Shown piece after piece: positions 9,444-18,561 of a DNA stretch of 64,000 nt (positions within the stretch are counted from its first letter, which is position 1; the number at the start of each line of letters is the position of its first letter). The stretch comes from Thiothrix nivea DSM 5205 (GTDB lineage Bacteria > Pseudomonadota > Gammaproteobacteria > Thiotrichales > Thiotrichaceae): the NCBI RefSeq assembly GCF_000260135.1, contig NZ_JH651384.1, forward strand, positions 2,669,693 to 2,733,692, written 5' to 3'. A program made the position numbers and the translations under genes. Below the pieces are notes generated by a model that was not told the DNA's origin, did not search any database, and was given only the letters and a program-made list of their open reading frames with translations.

Positions 9444-9533
9444 AGAAACCCCTTCCCTTATCAGGGGAGGGAGCCTGCATCAGCGCGACTTCCTGTTCCT
9501 CCCCTGATAAGGGGAGGTTAGGAGGGGTTTCTT
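9443..9533. repeat. Palindromic dispersed repeat, copy B (91 bp)
   Basis: Begins AAGAAACCCC and ends GGAGGGGTTTCTT, with the complementary cores CCCTTATCAGGGGAGG and CTCCCCTGATAAGGGGAGG inside. It lies exactly between two convergent genes: its first base is the last base of the methyltransferase stop and its end overlaps the fbp stop by two bases. The hairpin may work as a bidirectional terminator. Confidence 0.88.
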
Positions 9534-10542
9534 AAGCGTTATGATACCCCGTCACCAGTTCCACCTCATTGCGTGACCCCATCACTACCGGCACGCGTTG
9601 GTGCAGGTCGGTCGGCTGGATTTCCATGATGCGTGTGTAAGCGGTAGTCGCCATGCCGCCCGCCTGTTCAACGATGAAGCCCATCGGGTTGGCTTCGTAC
9701 ATCAGACGCAGTTTGCCGGTCTTGCCAGCCGCTTTCATCTTGGAATCCATCGGGTAGATGAAAATGCCGCCACGGGTGAGGATACGGTGGATTTCCGCTA
9801 CCATGGACGCCACCCAGCGCATGTTGAAGTCTTTGCCGCGCGGGCCTTCCACACCAGCCAGACACTCGCTGATGTAACGCTGCATCGGCGGTTCCCAGTA
9901 ACGCTGATTGGAAACGTTGATGGCGAACTCCTTGGTGTCGGCAGGAATTTTCACGTCTTCGCGGGTCAGCAGGAATTCACCGCAATCCTTGTCCAGCGTA
10001 AACATGTTCACGCCGTTGCCCGTTGTCAGTACCATGATGGCGGAAGGCCCGTACAGGCAGTAGCCTGCCGCGACCTGTTTGGTGCCTGGCTGCATAAAGT
10101 CGGCAGCGGTCGGGTTTTTGACGCCTTCAGGGGCTTTGATGATGGAAAAGATGGTGCCAACCGATACATTCACGTCCATATTGGAAGAGCCATCCAGCGG
10201 GTCGAACGTTACCAGGTAATGGCCACGCGGAATGTTGCCGGGCAGGTTGTAAACCTCGTCCATTTCCTCGGAAGCGAGTGCAGCGGCATGGCCACGGGAA
10301 AGGGCTTCGATCATCACGTCATTGGTGATGATGTCCATTTTCTTCTGCTCTTCGCCCTGCACGTTTTCGGAGCCAGCAGAACCGAGCACGCCGATCAGCG
10401 CGCCCTTGCTGGTAAGTGCGGCAATTTTTTTGCAGGCCAGCGCTATGTCGTTGAGTACACAGCTGAATTCGCCGGTTGCGCCTGCGTGTTTGCGTTGTTC
10501 TTCGAGGATAAATTGTGTCAGTGTGGTGCCGATTTGGTACAT
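9532..10542 (-). CDS. fbp: Fructose-1,6-bisphosphatase class I
   Basis: A 336-residue enzyme that dephosphorylates fructose-1,6-bisphosphate in gluconeogenesis and, in autotrophs, the Calvin cycle. Class I motifs are present: [28 protein letters not shown] (metal and substrate site), [12 protein letters not shown] and the [29 protein letters not shown] segment. It is transcribed alone toward the convergent methyltransferase gene. Confidence 0.96.
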   Translation of the reverse strand: MYQIGTTLTQFILEEQRKHAGATGEFSCVLNDIALACKKIAALTSKGALIGVLGSAGSENVQGEEQKKMDIITNDVMIEALSRGHAAALASEEMDEVYNLPGNIPRGHYLVTFDPLDGSSNMDVNVSVGTIFSIIKAPEGVKNPTAADFMQPGTKQVAAGYCLYGPSAIMVLTTGNGVNMFTLDKDCGEFLLTREDVKIPADTKEFAINVSNQRYWEPPMQRYISECLAGVEGPRGKDFNMRWVASMVAEIHRILTRGGIFIYPMDSKMKAAGKTGKLRLMYEANPMGFIVEQAGGMATTAYTRIMEIQPTDLHQRVPVVMGSRNEVELVTGYHNA

Positions 10543-10658
10543 AACCCTGGTTCCAGAAAGTAAAAAAACTTAAAATTGAACGCGATACATAACCCTGATG
10601 GTTATGGCTGCAAGTATATAAGCTAATTATGATATTGTGATGTACTTGGCTTGTAAAT

Positions 10659-10685
10659 AAAAAAAGGCGGATCCGAAGACCCGCC
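10659..10685 (-). terminator. Intrinsic terminator with UUCG tetraloop
   Basis: On the minus strand an eight-base-pair stem (GGCGGGTC / GATCCGCC, one G-U pair) closes a TTCG tetraloop and is followed by seven T residues. This is a near-ideal Rho-independent terminator. No recognised minus-strand gene ends just before it, so it implies a short transcript from the 10690-10860 region. Confidence 0.75.
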
Positions 10686-10711
10686 AGACTTGCGAGGGAG
10701 TATTATAACTT

Positions 10712-10798
10712 TTAAGAATTGCTAGTTGAGTGTGTAGTGTACTGGCTATGTCGCTGCCACTCATGAGCCGGTTCAAACAAAGTTGAAGATTTTTTCAT
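10712..10798 (-). CDS. Possible 28-aa small protein or small-RNA locus
   Basis: A short frame starts ATGAAAAAATC at 10798 and ends TAA at 10712, 26 bases before a strong intrinsic terminator on the same strand. The peptide is polar and rich in Ser, Thr and His, with no membrane segment. No clear ribosome binding site is visible, so the transcript could equally be a non-coding small RNA. It lies divergent to the ECF sigma gene, in the 10543-10865 intergenic region. I see nothing else there apart from the terminator. Confidence 0.3.
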   Translation of the reverse strand: MKKSSTLFEPAHEWQRHSQYTTHSTSNS

Positions 10799-10865
10799 TC
10801 GGATTTTTTTGCCAATTAATTGCTGATTGATTAGAACCAGATTGACATAAAGAGCGACACAGACG

Positions 10866-11474
10866 ATGGAAGGCCATTCACCAGGCAGCAGACAGCAGGC
10901 AGAAGCAGCGGGCAAGCTCAGTGATGAAGTGCTGATGGAACTCATCAGTCACGGAAACCAGCAGGCATTCAGCCAATTGTACTTACGTTACCAGCCCCGC
11001 CTGGTTAAGTATTGCGCGCGCGTATTGCGTGACGACATTGCCCAGGCCGCTGATCTTGTGGATGAGGCCATGTTTGATGTTTGGCGGTCGGCAGAGAATT
11101 TCGCGGGCAGATCCAAGGTTTCGACATGGATCTACTCCATTGCCCGCAACAAGGTTGTGTCTTGGTTACGCAAGACCTCAGAGCTGACGCTGGAAGATGA
11201 GTCGGTGCTGGAGGCCATGATAGACCCAACCGCCAACCCTCACGAGGAATTGGCATTGGATGACATGAAACAGCAGTTGTTGCGCCTGATGGACCAGCTT
11301 ACGGAAGAGCACCGTGAAGTCATCAGGTTGACTTACTTTGAGGACAAATCCGTCAAGGAAGTAGCCAATATTCTGGCCATTTCTGAAAATACCGTCAAAA
11401 CCCGCATGTTTTACGCCCGCAAGCGCCTGGAACAGTTACTGGAAAAGGTAGGCATCGTCGGTTTTGACCTCTAA
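10866..11474 (+). CDS. ECF-type RNA polymerase sigma factor
   Basis: A 202-residue sigma70-family protein with region 2 (AFSQLYLRYQPRLVKYCARV, then DLVDEAMFDVWRSA and VSTWIYSIARNKVVSWLR) and region 4 (LTEEHREVIRLTYFEDKSVKEVA, then ISENTVKTRMFYARKRL). It lacks regions 1 and 3, as ECF factors do. The next gene, 24 bp downstream, encodes a membrane protein placed like an anti-sigma factor, and a subtilase gene follows. Confidence 0.92.
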   Translation: MEGHSPGSRQQAEAAGKLSDEVLMELISHGNQQAFSQLYLRYQPRLVKYCARVLRDDIAQAADLVDEAMFDVWRSAENFAGRSKVSTWIYSIARNKVVSWLRKTSELTLEDESVLEAMIDPTANPHEELALDDMKQQLLRLMDQLTEEHREVIRLTYFEDKSVKEVANILAISENTVKTRMFYARKRLEQLLEKVGIVGFDL

Positions 11475-11498
11475 GGCATTCAGCAAAAAACTTGTAGT

Positions 11499-12242
11499 AT
11501 GGACTTATACCCAAACGGTGACCCGGTAGAGGAGGCACGACTCCTGCTCCCCTGGTACATCACCGGTAAACTGACTGAAGCGGAACGCGCCCTGGTGGAG
11601 CGTATGTTGGAGCAGCACACTGACCTGAAGGAGGAATACCTCCGTGAGCTCATGCTGGTTGATATGATCCGCGCCAATGAAAGCCTGTTGAGGCTGACTG
11701 CGGTCGACACCACCCAGCAGCGCCTAGACAAACTGTTGAAACAGATTGGGCGCGAAGAGCGGGCTTTGGGGCAAACGTCCCGGGAACCGGCCATGCCAGC
11801 CGCACGCAAACCGGTTACTGATTGGTGGCAGTTCTTCCGCAACCTGTTTCCTGAGGATGGCTGGCTGAAGCCTGCCAATGCCGTGTTTGCCTTGCTATTA
11901 TTGGTGCAGGCCGGTTTTCTGGGCTGGTTTGCCCACGCCCTGTCGACATCCGAAGACAGCATTTACGTGACCGCAGGTGTTGCCGACAACAAGGCGGAAG
12001 TGCCTGTCATCCGTGGCATGGTGTTGTTGATGGGGTTCAATGGCAACGCGCCGATGAGCCAGGTGCAGGACTTCCTGCTGAAGTGGGATGCCCGTATCCT
12101 GGATGGGCCGGACGCCAACAACCTGTTCAAGGTTGAATTCCGCGCTATTGACCCCGATGACCTGCTTTCTGGCCTGACCCTGCAACAAATCCAGCAGGAT
12201 CAGGCGGTGGTTGATTTTGCCGGGAGGCCATTTCAACCCTGA
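11499..12242 (+). CDS. Probable membrane-bound anti-sigma factor
   Basis: A 247-residue protein. The N-terminal helical domain (LLLPWYITGKLTEAERALVERMLEQH) matches the type that sequesters ECF factors (zf-HC2-like topology), but the Cys/His zinc ligands are absent. One membrane helix sits near residues 127-147 (NAVFALLLLVQAGFLGWFAHAL). An extracytoplasmic C-terminal domain follows, with no recognised fold. Its function is inferred from position after the ECF gene, where membrane anti-sigma factors are usually found. Confidence 0.75.
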   Translation: MDLYPNGDPVEEARLLLPWYITGKLTEAERALVERMLEQHTDLKEEYLRELMLVDMIRANESLLRLTAVDTTQQRLDKLLKQIGREERALGQTSREPAMPAARKPVTDWWQFFRNLFPEDGWLKPANAVFALLLLVQAGFLGWFAHALSTSEDSIYVTAGVADNKAEVPVIRGMVLLMGFNGNAPMSQVQDFLLKWDARILDGPDANNLFKVEFRAIDPDDLLSGLTLQQIQQDQAVVDFAGRPFQP

Positions 12243-12302
12243 TTTTTCACGCGACTCCCATTATCCTTGTGTATTGACCTAACCCACTGCTCCGGAAATA
12301 CC

Positions 12303-13559
12303 ATGCAGCTTCCCAACCTCCCCTTGGCTTCCCTGTTGATTCCACTCCTGTCATTAGCGGCTTGTAGCAGCACGCCGGTTGAATACAAGGTGATTGGCAT
12401 GGCTAAAGATTCCCCTGCCTGCCAGATCAGTGCTAGTGCTAGTGATAGTAACAACATATGCGTCGCCACCCATGTGTTTCGCCCGATCAATTATGAGAAG
12501 GATGAAATGCTGATTACCTACGACAGCCAGAAACCAGCGGAAACTGCCGATGAGGTGCTGAAGAAATACAAGTTGCGAGCCAAACGCAGCGATAATCTGG
12601 ATTCGATCAAAACGACCATGATTACGGCAGCCACCAATGGGCAAGACCCCTACGATCTGGTTAACAGCATCAAGCACAATGAAAAGGCAGTGGACGCCAG
12701 CACCAGCAATTTCTACGCCACAGCGGCACTCCAGAGCGGCGGGGGCTTGCCCGCCTGGCCCTTGGGCATAACCGGCGCGGATACGACCCGTCAGCGCAGC
12801 GCAGGGAACGGGGTGGTGATCGGCATGATCGACACGCCGATCGACATTAACCATGACTCCCTGCATTCGTCGATTGAGCGCATCGACCTGATCCCGCAAG
12901 GCGATGAACGCAACCGCCTGCATGGCACCGAAGTGGCAGGGGTCATGATCAGCAGCAACCCGCGCGTTGGCATAGCCCCGAAGGCGCATCTGGTCGCCAT
13001 CAGTGCGTTCAGCACCAACCCGCAAAATCCGGATGAACGCCGCAGCAATTCCGGCCTGGTTGCGCAGGCGCTGGAACAGGCTATCCAGAAAAACGTGCAG
13101 GTGCTAAACCTGAGTTTTGCTGGCGGCTCTGACCCAGTAGTGGACAAACTGGTGCAAGCGGCAGTCCAGCGTGGCATCCTGGTGGTCGCTTCTGCCGGTA
13201 ATGGCGGCCCAGGGGCGCAAGCGGCCTACCCCGCCGCCTTACCCGGCGTGATTGCCGTGACAGCCGTTGACCAAGCCGAAAGCGTGTTCAGCCGCGCTAA
13301 CCGGGGCGATTACATTGACTTGGCAGCTCCTGGTGTCAGCATCCTGACCACCGCGCCACGCGGGGCTTTTCATATTGCTACGGGTACTTCGCTGGCAACT
13401 GCGCATGTCAGCGGGCTGATTGCGTTGCTGAAATCGCTGAACCCCGCTTTCAACCCAGAACAGCTCAACCGCACCGCCATAGATCTTGGCAGGCCGGGGC
13501 GCGACAACGAGTATGGCTACGGTTTGGTCAATGCGGAACGGGCACTGGCTGGGCGCTAA
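12303..13559 (+). CDS. Lipoprotein subtilisin-like serine protease (S8 family)
   Basis: A 418-residue protein. ATG 12303 gives a classic lipoprotein signal (LLIPLLSLAAC, modified Cys at 21); the frame extends upstream but without a better start. The catalytic triad is visible: Asp177 in VIGMIDTPID, His207 in RLHGTEVAGV and Ser363 in ATGTSLATAHVSG, plus the oxyanion Asn in VASAGNGGPG. It should be tethered in the periplasm or outer membrane. It follows the sigma/anti-sigma pair by 60 bp, so it could be the output gene or a processing protease of that module. Confidence 0.9.
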   Translation: MQLPNLPLASLLIPLLSLAACSSTPVEYKVIGMAKDSPACQISASASDSNNICVATHVFRPINYEKDEMLITYDSQKPAETADEVLKKYKLRAKRSDNLDSIKTTMITAATNGQDPYDLVNSIKHNEKAVDASTSNFYATAALQSGGGLPAWPLGITGADTTRQRSAGNGVVIGMIDTPIDINHDSLHSSIERIDLIPQGDERNRLHGTEVAGVMISSNPRVGIAPKAHLVAISAFSTNPQNPDERRSNSGLVAQALEQAIQKNVQVLNLSFAGGSDPVVDKLVQAAVQRGILVVASAGNGGPGAQAAYPAALPGVIAVTAVDQAESVFSRANRGDYIDLAAPGVSILTTAPRGAFHIATGTSLATAHVSGLIALLKSLNPAFNPEQLNRTAIDLGRPGRDNEYGYGLVNAERALAGR

Positions 13560-13576
13560 CGGATTTTTGCAAAAAC

Positions 13577-13590
13577 TTGATCTGGAGCAA
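13577..13590. promoter_or_regulatory. FNR-like site (one mismatch)
   Basis: TTGAT-CTGG-AGCAA differs from the FNR/ANR consensus TTGAT-N4-ATCAA at one position. Its centre is about 105 bases upstream of the start of the 48-aa membrane protein gene. Confidence 0.3.
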
Positions 13591-13598
13591 GGAAACGT

Positions 13599-13613
13599 TT
13601 TGCCGTCGGCAAA
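13599..13613 (+). terminator. Weak hairpin after the subtilase gene
   Basis: TTTGCC-GTC-GGCAAA forms a six-base-pair stem 39 bases after the subtilase stop and is followed by GTTTTGATTT. It could be a weak terminator. Confidence 0.3.
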
Positions 13614-13687
13614 GTTTTGATTTCCCTCAAAGTGACGCCTGCCATGCAGCCTTACGATAGGCGCAGTTTTTCGTAAGGAGCATCATA

Positions 13688-13834
13688 ATGGCACACTTCT
13701 TCTCCAGCGCTGAAGGCATTGTTTTCATGTCTGTGTTCACCATCGTTTTCATTCTCGGCTTTCTTGGCTATCTGGGGTGGAAGTTCTACAAGCTTTCCGG
13801 CCACAAGCCTCAACCGGGTGAAAAAACCTGGTAA
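13688..13834 (+). CDS. 48-aa single-pass membrane protein, DUF3149-like
   Basis: A small gene with a strong TAAGGAG ribosome binding site 7 bases before ATG 13688. The product has a short N-terminus, one membrane helix (GIVFMSVFTIVFILGFLGYLGW) and a basic tail rich in Lys and Pro. Size and pattern resemble the DUF3149 family of tiny membrane proteins of unknown function. An FNR-like site lies upstream, and the convergent hemF stop is only 3 bases beyond its own. Confidence 0.75.
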   Translation: MAHFFSSAEGIVFMSVFTIVFILGFLGYLGWKFYKLSGHKPQPGEKTW

Positions 13835-13837
13835 GCC

Positions 13838-14809
<972 letters not shown>

Positions 14810-14821
14810 TCAGGCGCTTGG

Positions 14822-15391
14822 TCAGTATGGCTTGACGCCAATATAATTACCGGGGGGGCTGTAATTACAGACCCAGATTTGACCATTATCGGGGCAAATA
14901 CTACGGGCACATCCTACGTTGAGGGTGGTATTCCAGACCATTTGGGTGTAATGGCCGCACGCTTTACCAGCTGCGCAGCTATTACTGACATATGAATAAT
15001 CTACCTTTTCAGCTGCCCAATCCTGCGCAGGGCGCGCAGAGCCGATGTTTTGGGGAGCACCACCATAGCTGCTATACCATGCTAGATTTTCACCCGTACC
15101 CAAAGTGTCTTCAGCGTTAGTACGATGAACCAAATGGCAACCGCTGTTGGCAAGATGATTGGCCCAGGTTTGAGCGTAATCCGCCAGTTGATCTGACCAT
15201 AGCAGGGGTATGGAATTGACTAATGCCCGTTCTTGATTATGGACATTCAACATACCTTGCATATCAGGGGCATTGGTACTCCCCGGCACGCCACTGGTGC
15301 CCGATGCACCGCTACTACCCGATGCACCGCCTCCACCACAAGCTGTGCACGTCATCATAACAAAGAAGATTACAGATAAATCTTTCATCAC
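14822..15391 (-). CDS. CAP/SCP-domain lipoprotein
   Basis: A 189-residue secreted protein. The N-terminus is a lipoprotein signal (VIFFVMMTCTAC, then a Gly/Ser-rich linker). The rest is a CAP (cysteine-rich secretory protein/PR-1) domain: NVHNQERALVNSIPLLWSDQLADYA, then HRTNAEDTLGTGENLAW, GKACGHYTQMVWNTT and the terminal WVCNYSPPGNY. Four cysteines sit as in the plant PR-1-like subgroup. Function in bacteria is not settled. The next gene upstream on the same strand starts 645 bases away and ends 15 bases before this one. Confidence 0.88.
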   Translation of the reverse strand: MMKDLSVIFFVMMTCTACGGGGASGSSGASGTSGVPGSTNAPDMQGMLNVHNQERALVNSIPLLWSDQLADYAQTWANHLANSGCHLVHRTNAEDTLGTGENLAWYSSYGGAPQNIGSARPAQDWAAEKVDYSYVSNSCAAGKACGHYTQMVWNTTLNVGCARSICPDNGQIWVCNYSPPGNYIGVKPY

Positions 15392-15406
15392 ACTGATACC
15401 TCGCTA

Positions 15407-16036
15407 TCAGGGAATAAAGGGGTTGTGCTGGCGCTCCCTGCCGATGGTTGTGTTCGGTCCATGACCAGGAATGACGATTATATCATCACCTAATGGCCAC
15501 AACTTAGCTTTGATAGAGTCGATAAGTTCGCGATGGTTCCCGCCCGGAAAATCGCTGCGCCCGATTGAACCGTTGAAAAGGACATCACCGACGAAAACCA
15601 CGCCAGCTTGTCGATGGAAAAACACCACATGACCGGGTGTATGACCTGGGGTGTGCAAAACTTCCATTTGCTGCTGGCCAAATGCCAGTGTATCCCCTTC
15701 CTGCAACCATCGTTCAGGGATGAAGGCGTCGCAGTGCGGCAGGCCGAATTGCCGCGATTGCACCGGCAACGCATCCAACCAGTACTTATCTGCCTCATGT
15801 GGGCCAGAAATGGGGATCTGGTAATGGCTTGCCAGCGCCAGCGTGCCGCCGACATGATCCAGATGGGCGTGGGTGAGAAACACGCCAACTGGTTGCAGGT
15901 TGCGCTCTTCGGCAGCCGCCATCAGCTTGCCTGTATCGCCACCGGGGTCAACGAAGGCGCATTCACGGGTTTCCTCGCACCAGATGATGCTGCAATTTTG
16001 CGCGAAAGCGGTCACGGGAATGGTTAGGTATTGCAT
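15407..16036 (-). CDS. YcbL-type MBL-fold hydrolase (glyoxalase II-like)
   Basis: A 209-residue metallo-beta-lactamase-fold protein. ATG 16036 is preferred because AGGGTAA sits 6 bases upstream. Metal ligands are in THAHLDHVGG (near residue 55), HTPGHTPGH, VGDVLF and the last His in PGHGP. The short glyoxalase-II-like group (YcbL) lacks the C-terminal glutathione-binding helices, so the physiological thioester substrate is uncertain. It precedes the CAP lipoprotein gene by 15 bp. Confidence 0.88.
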   Translation of the reverse strand: MQYLTIPVTAFAQNCSIIWCEETRECAFVDPGGDTGKLMAAAEERNLQPVGVFLTHAHLDHVGGTLALASHYQIPISGPHEADKYWLDALPVQSRQFGLPHCDAFIPERWLQEGDTLAFGQQQMEVLHTPGHTPGHVVFFHRQAGVVFVGDVLFNGSIGRSDFPGGNHRELIDSIKAKLWPLGDDIIVIPGHGPNTTIGRERQHNPFIP

Positions 16037-16154
16037 GTCGTTACCCTGCATGAAATGGTTCACGAGGGAGATTGTACTCCCTAAAATTTATAGAGAGACA
16101 TTATCGTAAATAACGAAGCGGGCGACCAATAATCACCCATTTCGCCAGCTCACC

Positions 16155-17000
16155 TCAATACGTCAACTCCGCCCAACGCCCTTCCGCCTGTAACCGGCCT
16201 TTCAACGCCTGCCAGTTCCCCGCCGAACCCGCCTGCTCTGCCATCACTTTGTCAAACACCGCCACCTGCTTCTTCAGCCCGGCGAGGTAGACGTAAGTGT
16301 TCGGCATCTGCATCAGCACCCAGGTTTTCGCACCATTCTGCGACAGGCTCTTGCCCAGCGTTTCGCCCACGTCGGCATACGGGTCGGGGTTGATCGCCTG
16401 ATACGCCTCGAAAGTAGCTTCGTCGTAGTAGTTGGCCAGATCGTTGTTCTGGTCGTTCATGTACAAGTTATCGAGGCCGCTTTTCGCACCGTAGAACAGC
16501 CGCACCTTGCCCTGCCAGCCACCGTGCTGCGCGTACACCGACTTGATCAGGGTGCGGAACGGCGCAATCCCGGTGCCGGTGCCGATCATCAGCAGGTTGC
16601 TGGTCTTGTCGGCAGGAACCTTGAAGGCCGCCTTGTACGGCCCGGTCAGAGTAATCTGCTTGCCGGGCGCGGCGTTGCACAAAAAATTGGAGGCAATGCC
16701 GGGGTATTCCTCGCCCGACACTTCGTCGATGTAGGAACAGCGCCGCACCAGAATCTCGATGTCGGCGCCTTCGCCGCTCGGCTGTGCCGACACCACACTG
16801 TAATAGCGGTGATGGTACGGGTTGCCGAACGGATGCGGCCCCGGAATCAGCACGCCGATATTCTGACCCGGAGTAGCGCGGAACGCCGGTTCATCCACGC
16901 CCAGCACCAGTTCGCGCACCTCGTCTGCATTGTCGGCGGTAATGCGTTTGCTGGCCTTGACGGTGGCCTGGCAGGTAACGCCAAAAGTTTCTTCAGTCAT
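16155..17000 (-). CDS. Plant-type ferredoxin:NADP+ reductase-like flavoprotein
   Basis: A 281-residue FAD/NAD(P)-binding reductase. ATG 17000 has GGGAGA 7 bases upstream. It shows the FAD motif HHRYYSVVSA, the phosphate-binding GTGTGIAPFRTL, and a C-terminal Tyr (AELTY) as in plant-type FNRs. It would pass electrons between reduced ferredoxin and NADP(H). It is the last gene after the Rnf and pyruvate:ferredoxin oxidoreductase genes on the same strand, which supports a ferredoxin partner. A palindromic repeat separates it from the small gene upstream. Confidence 0.85.
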   Translation of the reverse strand: MTEETFGVTCQATVKASKRITADNADEVRELVLGVDEPAFRATPGQNIGVLIPGPHPFGNPYHHRYYSVVSAQPSGEGADIEILVRRCSYIDEVSGEEYPGIASNFLCNAAPGKQITLTGPYKAAFKVPADKTSNLLMIGTGTGIAPFRTLIKSVYAQHGGWQGKVRLFYGAKSGLDNLYMNDQNNDLANYYDEATFEAYQAINPDPYADVGETLGKSLSQNGAKTWVLMQMPNTYVYLAGLKKQVAVFDKVMAEQAGSAGNWQALKGRLQAEGRWAELTY

Positions 17001-17037
17001 CTCAATCTCTCCCAAAAATCATTGTCCTGCTCTCTTT

Positions 17038-17154
17038 AAGACCCTCACCCCAACCCCTCTCCCGCCAAGCGGGCGAGGGGCTAAGACAAAAACGCCGCCT
17101 CTTTCTCCCCCTCTACCGCTCAGCGGGAGAGGGGGCTGGGGGGGTGAGGGTCTT
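17038..17154. repeat. Palindromic repeat with AAGACCCTCACCCC ends (117 bp)
   Basis: The ends AAGACCCTCACCCC and GGGGTGAGGGTCTT are exact inverted repeats. Inside are two smaller hairpins, CCCGCCAAGCGGGCG and CCGCTCAGCGG with GAGAGGGGG flanks. The element stops exactly at the base before the stop codon of the 63-aa gene. The ACCCTCACCCC...GGGTGAGGGT type is, from general knowledge, common between genes of proteobacteria. Confidence 0.8.
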
Positions 17155-17346
17155 CTAATGTTCCCGATTCTTGCACGCAGTTTTGCCCTTGCACCCGCAC
17201 GAAGAACCACAGCCGCCACCTTCCTCCCGTGGCGGGCCAAACTCAGGGTGGCGCAAGGCAAACCCGCGCACGATCCGCTGCACCAGCAACCACGCCAGCA
17301 ACAGCACCGGCATCGCCAGCATCGCAATCAGATAATCCCGCATCAT
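17155..17346 (-). CDS. Small Cys-rich membrane protein in the Rnf operon, NqrM-like
   Basis: A 63-residue protein with one N-terminal membrane helix (YLIAMLAMPVLLLAWLLVQRIV) and a C-terminal cysteine cluster (EEGGGCGSSCGCKGKTAC). The arrangement recalls NqrM (DUF539), which supplies iron to the related Na+-NQR complex. Sequence identity is not obvious, so the function is inferred. Its ATG overlaps the rnfA stop (ATGA), so it is translated with the Rnf genes and may help mature the complex. Confidence 0.7.
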   Translation of the reverse strand: MMRDYLIAMLAMPVLLLAWLLVQRIVRGFALRHPEFGPPREEGGGCGSSCGCKGKTACKNREH

Positions 17347-17924
17347 TCCGCCCCCAGTCCTGCAAATCCCATGAACGCCAGCGACAGCAGGCCGCCGAGG
17401 ATCAGGCTCAGCGCCGCGCCTTGCGTCACACTTGGCAGTTTTGCCAGATCCAGCCGTTCACGCAAACCCGCCATCAGCAGCAAGGCCAGGGTGAAACCCG
17501 CGCCCGCGCCCAGCGCATACGCCAGCGACTGCCCGAAGTTGTATTCCTTGAAGGTCTGGAACAGCGCCAGCCCCAGAATTGCGCAGTTGGTGGTGATCAA
17601 TGGCAGGAAAATCCCCAGTGCGCGGAACAAGGCCGGGCTGAGTTTCTTCAGCGTCATTTCCACCAGTTGCACGGCGGAGGCGATCACCACGATGTAGCTG
17701 ATCAGGCGCAGGTATTCGATGTTGAACATCACCAGCAATTCATTGAGGAAATACGCGCACACCGAGCTGACCAGCATGACGAAGGAGGTCGCGGCTCCCA
17801 TCGGCATCGCCGTATTCAGCTTGCCTGAAACCCCGAGGAACGGGCACAGCCCCAGGAACATCGCCAGCACGAAGTTGTTGGCCAGAAAGGCGTTGAAAAA
17901 GATAAAGGTCATGCTCTCACCCAT
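17343..17924 (-). CDS. rnfA: Rnf electron transport complex subunit A
   Basis: A 193-residue, six-helix inner-membrane protein homologous to NqrE. FFNAFLANNFVLAMFLGLCPFLGVS contains the conserved NNFVL...G.CPFLGVS motif whose Cys helps bind the intramembrane Fe-S cluster; ITTNCAILGLAL is the matching second half. ATG 17924 has GGAGGG 8 bases upstream and overlaps the rnfE stop. Confidence 0.94.
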   Translation of the reverse strand: MGESMTFIFFNAFLANNFVLAMFLGLCPFLGVSGKLNTAMPMGAATSFVMLVSSVCAYFLNELLVMFNIEYLRLISYIVVIASAVQLVEMTLKKLSPALFRALGIFLPLITTNCAILGLALFQTFKEYNFGQSLAYALGAGAGFTLALLLMAGLRERLDLAKLPSVTQGAALSLILGGLLSLAFMGFAGLGAE

Positions 17925-18561
17925 GGGAAACGCCCTCCGCTACCGCTTGTTTGCGTGTTTTCAGCCATTCAAAGAACAGCAACCAGCCGCCCAGCACCAG
18001 GAACCCGCCCGGCGGCAGCACCATCACCACCCACGGCTGGAACTGCTCGCCGAACAGCGGCAACCCGAACAGCGAACCGCTGCCGAGGATTTCGCGCACA
18101 ATCCCCAGACACAGCAGCGCCAGGGTGAAACCCAGCCCCATGCCCGCCGCGTTTACCATCGCTTTCACCGGCTTGTTGCGCGAGGCGCAGGCTTCCGCCC
18201 GCCCGAGGATGATGCAGTTGACCACGATCAGCTGGATGAAAGCGCCCAGCGCGTTGTACACATCCTGACTCAGCGCCTGGATGGCGTAGTCAACGATGGT
18301 CACGAAGGTGGCAATGATCACGATGTAGGTGGCAATGCGCACTTCCGACGGAATCAGGTTACGGAACAGCGACACCAGCAGGCTGGAGGTAATCAGCACG
18401 AAAGTAGTCGCCAGCCCCATCGCCAGCGCATTCACCGCCGAGTTGGTGACGGCCAGCACCGGGCACATCCCCAGCATCATCACGAACACCGGGTTCTCGC
18501 GCCAGATGCCTTCGAGGAAGGTGTCCAGCGTGATGCGGTCATCCTGTTTGATCAGGCTCAT
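17917..18561 (-). CDS. rnfE: Rnf electron transport complex subunit E
   Basis: A 214-residue membrane protein homologous to NqrD. Motifs: NPVFVMMLGMCPVLAVTNSAVNALAMG near the N-terminus and LIVVNCIILGRAEACASRN in the middle; each contributes a Cys of the membrane-embedded cluster. It overlaps rnfG upstream and rnfA downstream by a few bases, as in a tightly coupled operon. Confidence 0.95.
   Translation of the reverse strand: MSLIKQDDRITLDTFLEGIWRENPVFVMMLGMCPVLAVTNSAVNALAMGLATTFVLITSSLLVSLFRNLIPSEVRIATYIVIIATFVTIVDYAIQALSQDVYNALGAFIQLIVVNCIILGRAEACASRNKPVKAMVNAAGMGLGFTLALLCLGIVREILGSGSLFGLPLFGEQFQPWVVMVLPPGGFLVLGGWLLFFEWLKTRKQAVAEGVSHG

Noticed and set aside
10712-10945. A 77-codon minus-strand frame overlapping the sigma gene
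   Set aside because: The upper part is antisense to the ECF sigma gene and has no start signal. Only the last 28 codons were kept as a weak candidate.
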